A stretch of DNA of 64,000 nucleotides from positions 1 to 64,000 of the forward strand of contig JACZKE010000046.1 of NCBI GenBank assembly GCA_014860225.1. The letters are read 5' to 3'. The position numbers were made by a program, and so were the translations under genes. The DNA comes from Desulfuromonadales bacterium (GTDB lineage Bacteria > Desulfobacterota > Desulfuromonadia > Desulfuromonadales > BM103). The notes below the pieces were generated by a model, which saw only the letters and a program-made list of their open reading frames with translations, had not been told where the DNA came from and ran no database searches. This document shows, one piece after another, positions 38,830-46,924 of this stretch. Position 1 is the stretch's first letter; the number at the start of each line of letters is the position of its first letter.

Positions 38830-40263
38830 ATGTCGATCAAACGGATTCTGGTTGCGGATGATGAAGAGAGCATTCGCTGGGTACTTTCCAAGTCACTGAC
38901 CAAACAAGGCTTTGAAGTTGACCTGGCCAGCAACGGTAAGGATGCTCTGCTCATGAGCAGGAAGCAGAGTTACGACCTGGCCGTGCTGGACATCAAAATG
39001 CCGGGGCTCTCCGGACTGGAACTGTTGCGCAAGTTTCAGGAGGAATGCCCACTCGCGCTGGTCGTTATCATGACAGCCGAATCATCAATGAATAACGCCG
39101 TCGAAGCAATGAAACGGGGCGCTTACGATTACCTAACCAAACCGTTTGATCTGGATGCTCTCGATGCCATCATTTTCAAAGCGCAGAAAGCTGCAGAGGT
39201 TTCCGCTGAGGTGTCGCTCCTCAAACAGGAGATCAAGAGCCATTACCAGCTGGAGCGCACGATCATCGGCCAGAGCCAGCCGATGCAGAAGATTTACAAG
39301 GTTCTCGGCAAAATCGCGCCTGCGGACGTCACCGTTCTGATTTATGGCGAAAGCGGCACTGGCAAGGAGTTGATTGCCCGGGCCATTCACTTCAACAGTG
39401 CGCGTCTCGGTAAGCCGTTTATTGCTCTCAATTGCGCCGCGATCCCCAGAGAACTTCTGGAAAGCGAATTATTCGGCCATGAAAAAGGGGCCTTCACCGG
39501 CGCCACGGAGAGAAAGATCGGCAAGTTTGAACAAGCCAAAGAAGGGACGCTTTTCCTTGATGAAATCGGCGACATGCCTTTGGAACTTCAGGCCAAGCTA
39601 CTGAGGGTCCTGCAGGAGAAAGAAATAACCCGAACTGGCGGCAATACCACCATTCATGTGAACACCCGCATCGTTGCGGCAACCAACCAGGATCTCAAGG
39701 AGAAAGTCCAGCGCAAAGAGTTCCGCGAAGACCTCTACTATCGTCTGAACGTTGTCCCTCTGGAACTGCCGCCACTGCGTGATCGCCGCGAAGACATTCC
39801 GAACCTGATAGACTACTTCCTGGTGAAAGCCAGCGAGGAATACAACACCTCAGCAACCGGCCTCTCCAAAGAAGCAATGGATTTGCTCTGCCATTACGAA
39901 TGGCCGGGCAATGTTCGCGAACTGGAAAACATCATCCAACGCGCAGCGCTGCTCTCGCCCGACAAGCTTCTCAACGTGGCGGATTTCCCCAGTCTGGTCT
40001 TGGGCCGCGACAACAGAGGCAATGGCACTTCTTTGGAAGGGCTGATCAATCAAAAGCTCCAGAGTTCTCTGGCGCAGATTGATTTACAGGACATGAACAA
40101 CCTGTACGAGATGGTGCTGCACCAGATGGAGCGCCCATTAATTAACATCGTCCTGGAAAAAACGCGCGGCAATCAGGTCAAGGCAGCCGAAGTCCTGGGG
40201 ATCAACCGCAATACGCTGAGAAAAAAAATCCAGACACTGAATATCACTGCCAAGCAGAACTAA
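38830..40263 (+). CDS. NtrC-like sigma-54 response regulator
   Basis: A 477-residue activator. The receiver domain has phosphoacceptor Asp in DLAVLDIKMPGLSG and conserved Lys in LTKPF. The AAA+ domain has Walker A GESGTGKE, the sigma-54-contacting loop GAFTGA and Walker B LFLDEIGDM. The C-terminal Fis-type helix-turn-helix reads VKAAEVLGINRNTLRKKI. AAGGAG lies 9 bases before the ATG at 38830. It is the cognate partner of the kinase just upstream. A long hairpin terminator follows at 40305-40349. Confidence 0.88.
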   Translation: MSIKRILVADDEESIRWVLSKSLTKQGFEVDLASNGKDALLMSRKQSYDLAVLDIKMPGLSGLELLRKFQEECPLALVVIMTAESSMNNAVEAMKRGAYDYLTKPFDLDALDAIIFKAQKAAEVSAEVSLLKQEIKSHYQLERTIIGQSQPMQKIYKVLGKIAPADVTVLIYGESGTGKELIARAIHFNSARLGKPFIALNCAAIPRELLESELFGHEKGAFTGATERKIGKFEQAKEGTLFLDEIGDMPLELQAKLLRVLQEKEITRTGGNTTIHVNTRIVAATNQDLKEKVQRKEFREDLYYRLNVVPLELPPLRDRREDIPNLIDYFLVKASEEYNTSATGLSKEAMDLLCHYEWPGNVRELENIIQRAALLSPDKLLNVADFPSLVLGRDNRGNGTSLEGLINQKLQSSLAQIDLQDMNNLYEMVLHQMERPLINIVLEKTRGNQVKAAEVLGINRNTLRKKIQTLNITAKQN

Positions 40264-40304
40264 CAAGGAAGCACAAAAGCAGCTTTGCCATAACTCACTT
40301 CACA

Positions 40305-40349
40305 ACAAAAACAGGCGGCGATCAATCTTTGATCGCCGCCTGTTTTTGT
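40305..40349. terminator. bidirectional 20-bp terminator
   Basis: A perfect 20-bp stem (40305-40324 with 40330-40349, loop ATCTT) has a GC-rich core GGCGGCGATCA and AAAAA/TTTTT flanks, so it works for both the rightward ntrC-like gene and the leftward deacylase gene. Confidence 0.9.
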
Positions 40350-40380
40350 TGAGTTGTTTAGCACCTTTTGTGTGGCTGGA

Positions 40381-40902
40381 TTAGAAACGCACCCCAATGC
40401 CAACCAGATGAAGATCGAGCCCGGGATTCTCGTTGTAGATGTCTGAGTTTGAAATGTGTTGATAACGGTAGCTGAGTGCAATCTGGTCCAGATTGAGGGT
40501 CGCCCCTACATGACTCGAGAATTGAACCGGCCCGCCAAAATCATCTTCGCCGATCTCATGCTTAAATAGCCAGGTCGGACGAAACCCACCCTCAATATCC
40601 CAGAGGCCATCCACCAGACTGAGAACAACATCCATTCCGGCAGCCAACCAGCCGTCATTCTGTGAATCGGCACGCAGGTAACCGGCGCCGACATCCAAGC
40701 GTGTGTAGAGCATTGCACCCGTGCCAAGCCGTTTCTGCCACGGCAGGTCCTGCAGGTAATAAATTTCAGCGGCAGCATAGCTCTCGTGCAGAGATCCCTT
40801 GTCTATACCTCCGCGCACGCCAAACTCCGTAATGGAGTCAATAGACCATGATGCCGCCGGGAAGAGCAGAACCATCAGAACAATAAGTAGACCAGACTTC
40901 AT
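40381..40902 (-). CDS. PagL-like lipid A deacylase (acyloxyacyl hydrolase family)
   Basis: A 173-residue outer-membrane beta-barrel candidate. It has a signal peptide (LLIVLMVLLFPAASWS), alternating amphipathic strands, and a terminal phenylalanine (VGIGVRF) as in Omp barrels. The C-terminal segment SYRYQHISNSDIYNENPG holds His149 and Ser151, the His and Ser of PagL's catalytic triad; the third residue would be Glu158 or Asp163. PagL removes the 3-O-linked acyl chain from lipid A. The family is called from this short motif and barrel layout, so activity is likely but not certain. Confidence 0.72.
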   Translation of the reverse strand: MKSGLLIVLMVLLFPAASWSIDSITEFGVRGGIDKGSLHESYAAAEIYYLQDLPWQKRLGTGAMLYTRLDVGAGYLRADSQNDGWLAAGMDVVLSLVDGLWDIEGGFRPTWLFKHEIGEDDFGGPVQFSSHVGATLNLDQIALSYRYQHISNSDIYNENPGLDLHLVGIGVRF

Positions 40903-41062
40903 AAGACCCCCATAAGTAGATGTTAAAAAATTACCATATATTGACTTTTCAACACAACAGACAAACTTCAAGCAAACGTCCGTAATGCACTCTCAAAAAG
41001 GAACAGATGGTTCACATTCTTCTCTGCTTTGTCTACAACCCCTGCAATGTTATCCTGTAAGC

Positions 41063-41575
41063 ATGCAGCGACAAAATGACCTCTCATCACAGCCGGGTAT
41101 GCCCCAAGTGGCGATCATTGCCGCCATGACGGGGAACCTTGTTATCGGCTCTGGCAATTCACTCCCCTGGCACCTGCCTGAGGATTTACAGCTCTTCAAA
41201 CGTCTGACCATGGGGTGCACAATAATCATGGGGCATAAAACCTATACGTCCATTGGCCGTCCTCTACCCGGACGACATAATATTGTCTTGAGCCGATCAC
41301 AAAAAAACTTGCCAGGCGTTCAGGTTTGCGACAGTTTCATAGCGTGCCTGACTGCTGCAGCACAACTGGGCCGCAAGGTCTTTGTGATCGGCGGAGAAGA
41401 GCTCTACCGCAAGGCACTTCCGATTGCTTCGGAATTACACATTTCCTGGGTCAAGGATACTATTCCCGGCGACGTGCACTTCCCTGGATTTGATCTCGAG
41501 AACTGGATCATTTGCGAGAGCATGAATCATCCCGGGTTTCGCTACATCCGCTACCAGCGCAAAGACAGCAGATAG
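41063..41575 (+). CDS. folA: dihydrofolate reductase
   Basis: Reduces dihydrofolate to tetrahydrofolate with NADPH. It shows VAIIAAMTGNLVIGSGNSLP then WHLPEDLQLFKRLTMG (the substrate-binding Asp is conservatively Glu), MGHKTYTSIGRPLPGR, and FVIGGEELYRKALP. 170 residues from ATG at 41063; ATG at 41099 gives 158, closer to the E. coli length, and no start has a good ribosome site. No thyA is adjacent. Confidence 0.93.
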   Translation: MQRQNDLSSQPGMPQVAIIAAMTGNLVIGSGNSLPWHLPEDLQLFKRLTMGCTIIMGHKTYTSIGRPLPGRHNIVLSRSQKNLPGVQVCDSFIACLTAAAQLGRKVFVIGGEELYRKALPIASELHISWVKDTIPGDVHFPGFDLENWIICESMNHPGFRYIRYQRKDSR

Positions 41576-41619
41576 CAATCACTACCTGTTTGAGATTTCA
41601 AATCTATTATTATAAAAAC

Positions 41620-41639
41620 TTGTGACCTTTGCGTCACAA
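41620..41639. promoter_or_regulatory. inverted repeat upstream of the membrane kinase
   Basis: TTGTGAC, six bases, GTCACAA: a perfect 7-bp dyad 32 bases before the kinase ATG. It resembles a CRP/FNR-type site, but the TGTGA half-sites are 8 rather than 6 bases apart. It could be an operator for the kinase-regulator pair. Confidence 0.4.
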
Positions 41640-41671
41640 AACCTGCAAAAACGCTTGCTAAGGACTTCTGC

Positions 41672-42943
41672 ATGGAAGACATCAACAGGTTTCGCGCACT
41701 GGCAATGATCCAGAGCAGCTTTTTTCTGCTTTTGTTTATATTACTGCTACTTTCTGGTAAGGGGACCAGCCTTATTTACGGAGGCAGCTCTTTCGCCCTC
41801 TTGATCGGACTGCACCTTTTTGTCGATTACCGCATGACAGCGGCACGGCTTGCCTCCTCTAAATTTATAATTACCTATATTATCATCTATCTGCTGCTTT
41901 GCACCCTCGTCGTTTGGACGACCAGGGGCAATGAGGAAAGCCCGTACTGGATTGTCTATTTCCTGCCAATCGTGATCGCCGCCTCTAATCTTGGTCTCAA
42001 AGCGACTCTGGCTACCTGTAGTGCGGCGCTACTGATGTTCATAAGTCATTTGCCTCCAAGCATGTATCTCGTCAGGAAAGAGAGAATCGAAGAGTTCCCG
42101 GAACTGTTCGGCTTTGGCATCATGTTTTTTATGGTGGGGATTCTGGTTTACACCTTTGCCCATCAGCATCGTCGGCAACTGGACCTTAAACAGCAACTCA
42201 ACGAAAAATTGCTGGAGAACCAGCAAAACCTGAAAAACTCTCTGGAAAGACTCGAAATTGCGGAGACGAGCCTGCGCACCAAGGAGCGTCTTGCTTCACT
42301 TGGGGAAATGTCGGCTGGAATTGCACATGAGATCCGCAACCCTCTTGGCATCATCTCCTCTTCAGCACAATTGCTCAAAAATGAAATCGCAAATGTGGAT
42401 GCCGGACAGCTGCTCGACATCATCCAGGAAGAATCTGCACGTCTGAATGGCCTGATCACGGATTTCCTGATCTTCGGGCGGCAACTCGAACCGCAATGTC
42501 AGAGCTGCGATCTCGCCACACTGGTCATGCGCAACCTTGAGCACCTCCACAGCATGGCAGAGCAGAAAAGAGTCAGACTCCGTCTCGAGCGTCGTTGCGA
42601 AGCCTGTGAGGCGTTCGTCGATGCCGATATGATGCAGCAGGTCGTGCTCAATCTACTTTTGAACGCACTGGATGCCACAACTGCAGAAGGAGAAATCGTG
42701 GTGACTGTACAACGAACCGATGACCGACTGGAGGTATTTGTACAGGACAATGGTTGCGGCATTCAACTGGCCGATCAGGAAAAGATTTACGACCCGTTCT
42801 TTACGACCAAGAGTAATGGAACCGGACTCGGCCTGGCGAACGCCTACAAGATTGTCGAGAGCCATAATGGCAGCTTGACGGTGCAAAGCGTACCCGGGGA
42901 AGGAAGCATTTTCAAGATTTCGCTCCCAGTGGAGGGCAGCTGA
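41672..42943 (+). CDS. membrane histidine kinase next to the polyketide cluster
   Basis: A 423-residue kinase. About six hydrophobic segments occupy residues 8-165, followed by a coiled linker, HisKA with the phosphorylated His in MSAGIAHEIRNPLGIISSS, and HATPase_c (QVVLNLLLNALDA, DNGCGIQ, SNGTGLGLANA). The membrane part has no large periplasmic domain, so it may sense something in the bilayer such as a lipid or quinone. The stop overlaps the start of the following sigma-54 regulator by one base (TGATG), marking them as a pair. Confidence 0.9.
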   Translation: MEDINRFRALAMIQSSFFLLLFILLLLSGKGTSLIYGGSSFALLIGLHLFVDYRMTAARLASSKFIITYIIIYLLLCTLVVWTTRGNEESPYWIVYFLPIVIAASNLGLKATLATCSAALLMFISHLPPSMYLVRKERIEEFPELFGFGIMFFMVGILVYTFAHQHRRQLDLKQQLNEKLLENQQNLKNSLERLEIAETSLRTKERLASLGEMSAGIAHEIRNPLGIISSSAQLLKNEIANVDAGQLLDIIQEESARLNGLITDFLIFGRQLEPQCQSCDLATLVMRNLEHLHSMAEQKRVRLRLERRCEACEAFVDADMMQQVVLNLLLNALDATTAEGEIVVTVQRTDDRLEVFVQDNGCGIQLADQEKIYDPFFTTKSNGTGLGLANAYKIVESHNGSLTVQSVPGEGSIFKISLPVEGS

Positions 42944-44346
42944 TGGCGCATATCCTGATTGTCGATGACGAGAAGAACTACCGGATTGTTCTTTCCCGGA
43001 TTCTCGAGGATGCCGGACACCGTGTGTCTCTAGCGGAGAACCCGTTTGCAGCTCTGGAGCTACTGTCTCACGAAGGCGTGGCTCTGATCCTCTCCGATCT
43101 GCGGATGCCGCACATGGACGGCATGGCTTTTTTTCAACGGGTCCGTGAAGAGGTAGGTGATGTGCCGTTCATCATCATGACCGCGTTTGCAACGGTCGAG
43201 ACGGCACTGCAGGCGATGAAGGCGGGTGCCTTCGATTACCTGATGAAGCCATTCCAGAACGAGGAGATACTGATTATCGTCGAGAAGGCGCTCACATTTG
43301 CCCGACTGCAGACTGAGAATGCCCTGCTGCGCCGCCAACTCGAAACCAGTATCGGCCAGGAGATCATGGGCCAGGCTCCAGCGATCCGCCAGCTTCTTCA
43401 GGATATCGGTCGGGTTGCACCGACCCCGACATCAGTTCTGATCTGTGGCGAAAGCGGGACCGGCAAGGAACTGGTGGCGCGGGCACTACATCGGTCGAGT
43501 CCCCGGAAAGCAGCTGCGTTAGTAACTATCAATTGTGCAGCGTTTGCCGAGAACCTGATTGAAAGTGAGTTGTTCGGCCATGAGCGCGGAGCATTCACCG
43601 GGGCAATTGAACGGAAGCGAGGACTGGTCGAAATGGCTGATGGCGGAACCTTGTTCCTCGATGAGATTGGTGAGCTCCCTTTGCCTCTGCAGCCAAAATT
43701 GCTACGACTGTTGCAGGAAAAACGCTTCCGTCGGGTGGGTGGGACTGCCGAGATCGAAACTGATGTGCGCGTGGTGGCGGCTACGCACCGTGACCTGCAG
43801 GCCATGATTGATGCCGGGCAGTTTCGTGAAGATCTCTATTACCGCCTCAACGTAGTGTCTCTGCAGATTCCGCCCTTGCGTAAGAGACCTGAGGATATCG
43901 GGCTGCTGGGACTGTTCTTCATCGAAGATTACGCCCGCAAGCTGGGACGTCCGGTTCATGGATTCTCTGCTGAGGCCTTGCGTCTGCTACAAGACTACAG
44001 TTGGCCGGGAAATATCCGTGAGCTGCAGAATGTGATTGAGCGGGGAGTGTTGTTCTGCAGTGGCGAGCAACTGCTGCCCGAAGACCTGCCTGATATCTTC
44101 CGGAAAGACAATGTAACTGCGGAGCCACGACCTTTGCCCCCACTTGAGTTCAACAAGCCGCTGCCTGAGCAGCTTGACGAGATCGAGGAAAACCTGATCC
44201 GCAGGGCCATGGTGCAGGCACGCGGCGTGCAAGCCCATGCTGCCCGCCTGCTGGGGATCAGTCGTAGCAATCTGCAGCATAAACTGCACAAATACGATCT
44301 TGGCTCGAGCAAATTTTCATCCGCAGAACAAACGGTTCCGGATTGA
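42943..44346 (+). CDS. sigma-54 response regulator next to the polyketide cluster
   Basis: A 467-residue NtrC-family activator. The receiver domain begins ILIVDDEKNYRIVLSRIL, with Asp in LILSDLRMPHMDG. The AAA+ domain has GESGTGKELVARAL, GAFTGAIERKRG and LFLDEIGEL, and the Fis-type DNA-binding end reads VQAHAARLLGISRSNLQHKL. Partner of the kinase upstream. The only sigma-54 promoter close by (44486-44502) lies 140 bases downstream and faces the polyketide operon, its likely target. Confidence 0.92.
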   Translation: MAHILIVDDEKNYRIVLSRILEDAGHRVSLAENPFAALELLSHEGVALILSDLRMPHMDGMAFFQRVREEVGDVPFIIMTAFATVETALQAMKAGAFDYLMKPFQNEEILIIVEKALTFARLQTENALLRRQLETSIGQEIMGQAPAIRQLLQDIGRVAPTPTSVLICGESGTGKELVARALHRSSPRKAAALVTINCAAFAENLIESELFGHERGAFTGAIERKRGLVEMADGGTLFLDEIGELPLPLQPKLLRLLQEKRFRRVGGTAEIETDVRVVAATHRDLQAMIDAGQFREDLYYRLNVVSLQIPPLRKRPEDIGLLGLFFIEDYARKLGRPVHGFSAEALRLLQDYSWPGNIRELQNVIERGVLFCSGEQLLPEDLPDIFRKDNVTAEPRPLPPLEFNKPLPEQLDEIEENLIRRAMVQARGVQAHAARLLGISRSNLQHKLHKYDLGSSKFSSAEQTVPD

Positions 44347-44642
44347 AAACTGCATCGCGACGATCCGGAGTCTCCAGTACAAAATCCTGGCACAGGGTTT
44401 CATAGCCCACCGTTGCCGTATAAATAATTGTACAATATACTCTCTTCCTGGCTGCATCCCCCACTGATATCAGCAAGTTACCCTTTTGGCACAATGTCTG
44501 CTATCTAGATGACTGTCGGTTCATATAGTCAACAGGCACCTGGAGGAACGACAATCGCCTTGCCAAGATGTTCATATTTGCCTCAGAGCCTTCCGCAGGG
44601 AGACCTTTGTTTTACAATGCAGATGATGCAACAGGAGTTTGA
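44347..44642. other. regulatory region of the polyketide operon
   Basis: A 296-base gap without a gene. It contains a 10-bp palindrome ATTGTACAAT (44427-44436) about 55 bases upstream of the sigma-54 promoter, a possible activator site, and the promoter itself. The transcribed leader would be about 130 bases. A second TGGCAC at about 44390 lacks a matching -12 element. Confidence 0.55.
44486..44502 (+). promoter_or_regulatory. sigma-54 promoter of the polyketide operon
   Basis: TTGGCACAATGTCTGCT has the -24 TGGCAC, five bases, then CTGC at -12, with GG and GC at the required 10-base separation. One mismatch to the TGGCAC-N5-TTGC consensus. Transcription would start near 44513. Confidence 0.75.
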
Positions 44643-45125
44643 GTGAAGATGAGCTTCATTGCCGCGACAAGACTGCCGATCCTCGTCGTCGATGACGAGA
44701 AGAACTATCGAATCATCCTGTCGAGGATATTGACAGGAGCAGGTTATCAGGTTTTGACCGCCGACGGTTTGCAGGCCGCCATGAGACTTCTCCGGGAGCA
44801 ACCCGTTGCACTGATTCTTTCCGACATGCACATGCCAGAAATCGGTGGTCTGGAATTATGTCGGCTCGTTTCACGAGACATCGGCTCAATTCCGTTTATA
44901 CTTTTTTCAGCCTTTATCTCAGCACACTCTCGGCAACAGATCGATGCGACCGTTGATTCGTGGGGTAGCCTGAGCAAACCTTTCGACAATCAGGACGTAC
45001 TGTCGCTGATCGAAACAGTACTGACTGCGTCGACAAGCTGCCCGCAGTCGACGCATGAGCAGAACCACGACAAAACGGCATCAAAAAAGTTTCACATCTA
45101 TACTGATGAGCAGGAGAACATATGA
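44643..45125 (+). CDS. stand-alone receiver domain
   Basis: A 160-residue protein consisting of one receiver domain (about 8-125) and a short charged tail, with no output domain. VVDDEKNYRIILSRILTGAG and LILSDMHMPEIGGLE are nearly the same as in the sigma-54 regulator upstream, so it is probably a duplicate of that receiver. The phosphoacceptor Asp and the Lys (LSKPF) are kept. It may act as a phosphate sink or shuttle for the same kinase. The start is GTG at 44643, with GGAG 6 bases before. Its stop overlaps the next start (ATGA, 45122-45125). Confidence 0.88.
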   Translation: MKMSFIAATRLPILVVDDEKNYRIILSRILTGAGYQVLTADGLQAAMRLLREQPVALILSDMHMPEIGGLELCRLVSRDIGSIPFILFSAFISAHSRQQIDATVDSWGSLSKPFDNQDVLSLIETVLTASTSCPQSTHEQNHDKTASKKFHIYTDEQENI

Positions 45126-45703
45126 AGCACAAAGCCCTGGCAAGCTTGGTTGTATTCCTGCTGTTGGCGACAACAGCATCAGCACTGACCCTGGAAGGGA
45201 GCTGCGACATCCGCTTCTTTGGTCGCTCGACCCTGCACAACTTTGACGGCACAGCGGCCTGTCAACCCTTCACCCTGACAACCTCAGGTGAAATCGGGGA
45301 CAGCGGAATTATCCGGCAAACGGTGGTCGAAGTGTTGGTCGAGGAGATGGATACCGGCAATTCTATTCGTGACAAGCAGATGTACGCCATGTTCGGACAA
45401 AAGAGCTATCCACATATTCAGGGCCTGTTCGACGATCTCGATCCTGATGTAGTCATAAAACAGTTGCAGGCGGAGAACGATGCTTCGGCACACCTGGAAT
45501 TTGACCTGCGGATTCGCGATATCAGCCAGCGGGTGAAGGCCGTGACCCGTGACCTGGTGGTTAATCCGGAACAGATTTCATTCACAATGGTATTCCCGGT
45601 TTCTCTGGTCAGCTTCCAACTGCATCCTCCCAGTGTTCTGGGCTTCATCAAGGTCGACGACCAGATACAAGCGGAAGTCAGGGTGTTGTTATTGCGGCAT
45701 TGA
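45122..45703 (+). CDS. YceI-like periplasmic lipid-binding protein
   Basis: A 193-residue exported protein: signal peptide ALASLVVFLLLATTASA, then a YceI-like lipocalin fold. Recognisable pieces are the strand GRSTLHNFDGTA, the EEMDTGNSIRDKQMYAMF segment with YPHIQG, and a beta-rich C-terminal half. Characterised YceI proteins bind polyisoprenoid chains, including quinone-like lipids. Its start overlaps the receiver gene, and the polyketide synthase follows 41 bases later. I infer a carrier for the cluster's lipid product; the fold assignment is moderately strong. Confidence 0.72.
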   Translation: MKHKALASLVVFLLLATTASALTLEGSCDIRFFGRSTLHNFDGTAACQPFTLTTSGEIGDSGIIRQTVVEVLVEEMDTGNSIRDKQMYAMFGQKSYPHIQGLFDDLDPDVVIKQLQAENDASAHLEFDLRIRDISQRVKAVTRDLVVNPEQISFTMVFPVSLVSFQLHPPSVLGFIKVDDQIQAEVRVLLLRH

Positions 45704-45744
45704 TCCATCCCATTGACGTTGAACTTACCAACAAGGAGATATCC

Positions 45745-46902
45745 ATGTCCGTCTGGATTCAGCATATTGAAACGTTAACGCCGGATATGATCTATTCTCA
45801 GGAATACGCCAGCAGCAAAATGCAGGAATGGACCGATGATGACCGACAACGTCGCATGATTCGGGCCCTTTACCGCAAATCGGGGATTGATAAACGGCAC
45901 AGCGTGATCACGTCCTTCGATCAGAACCTGCCAGGTGACTTTTTTCCACTCGGAGCTGACGGACAGCGCCGCGAGTTGTCCACGGCCGAGCGCAACAGGA
46001 TTTATACGCGGGAGTCCCAGCGCCTCGCGGTTGACCTGGCCCGCCAGACCATTGACAACTGCGCCGGGCTGAAGCCGTCGGGGATCACTCATGTAGTCAC
46101 GGCATCCTGCACGGGTTTCTGTAATCCCGGTCCAGACTACCACATCATTAACGAGCTCGGTCTGTCGCATGCCACGCAGCGTTACAATCTTGGCTTTATG
46201 GGTTGCTATGCGGCCTTTCCGGCTTTGCGTATGGCCAAACAATTCTGTGAAGCCGATCCTGCGGCGGTGGTCCTTGTCATGTGTCTGGAGCTCTGTACTC
46301 TGCATCTTCAGATCAACGGCGGTGAAGATTCCATGCTCGCCAACTCCCTGTTTGCTGATGGGGCTGCAGCAGCCATCGTCAGCGCCCGCACACCACAGGA
46401 GAATCAGTCCTGCTTCAAACTTGGCAATTTCCACTCCAGCCTGATCCCGAGCGGCAAAGACGATATGGCCTGGTCCATTGGTGATCTCGGCTTCGACATC
46501 GCCTTGTCAAGCTATGTGCCGAAGATCATCGGCGCCAATATCCGTGATGCCGTCCGCCCGGTGCTTACCTCCGGGGAGCTCGAGCTGGAAGACATCTCGA
46601 CCTGGGCCGTCCACCCGGGCGGCAAGGCGATCGTCGACAAGGTCGCTGAGAGTCTCGCCCTCAATCAGGACCAGGTTGCCTCCGCCCGAAAAGTCCTGCG
46701 CCAGTACGGCAACATGAGCAGCGCAACCATACTCTTCGTCCTCCAGGCGATCCTGCAACAGCAGGATCGCCCGCGCCATGAAGAGGTCTGCGCCATGGCC
46801 TTCGGACCGGGGTTGACCGTTGAGATGGGGCTGTTGCAGGCGCAACGAGCCCACAGCCCGAGCAGAGCAGAGGCCGAGAGCGAGGAGGCCCTGGTACCAT
46901 GA
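45745..46902 (+). CDS. type III polyketide synthase (chalcone/stilbene synthase family)
   Basis: A 385-residue homodimeric-type condensing enzyme that extends a CoA or ACP starter with malonyl units and cyclises the chain. The triad is complete: Cys154 (LGFMGCYAAF), His290 (WAVHPGGKAIVD) and Asn323 (YGNMSSATILF). CTGFCNPGPDYHIINELGL matches the family segment before the active Cys. FabH is excluded by YGNMSSA and length. Bacterial relatives make alkylresorcinols, alkylpyrones or phloroglucinols; which one applies cannot be read here. AAGGAG precedes ATG at 45745. The MMPL gene follows after 22 bases. Confidence 0.93.
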   Translation: MSVWIQHIETLTPDMIYSQEYASSKMQEWTDDDRQRRMIRALYRKSGIDKRHSVITSFDQNLPGDFFPLGADGQRRELSTAERNRIYTRESQRLAVDLARQTIDNCAGLKPSGITHVVTASCTGFCNPGPDYHIINELGLSHATQRYNLGFMGCYAAFPALRMAKQFCEADPAAVVLVMCLELCTLHLQINGGEDSMLANSLFADGAAAAIVSARTPQENQSCFKLGNFHSSLIPSGKDDMAWSIGDLGFDIALSSYVPKIIGANIRDAVRPVLTSGELELEDISTWAVHPGGKAIVDKVAESLALNQDQVASARKVLRQYGNMSSATILFVLQAILQQQDRPRHEEVCAMAFGPGLTVEMGLLQAQRAHSPSRAEAESEEALVP

Positions 46903-46924
46903 GTTTGTGGCTGCTGGCTGATTG

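Noticed and set aside
41620-41639. classical CRP/FNR site
   Set aside because: Half-sites are separated by 8 rather than 6 bases; kept only as a generic inverted repeat.
44388-44404. TGGCAC resembling a second sigma-54 promoter
   Set aside because: The -12 position reads TTTC, lacking the essential GC.
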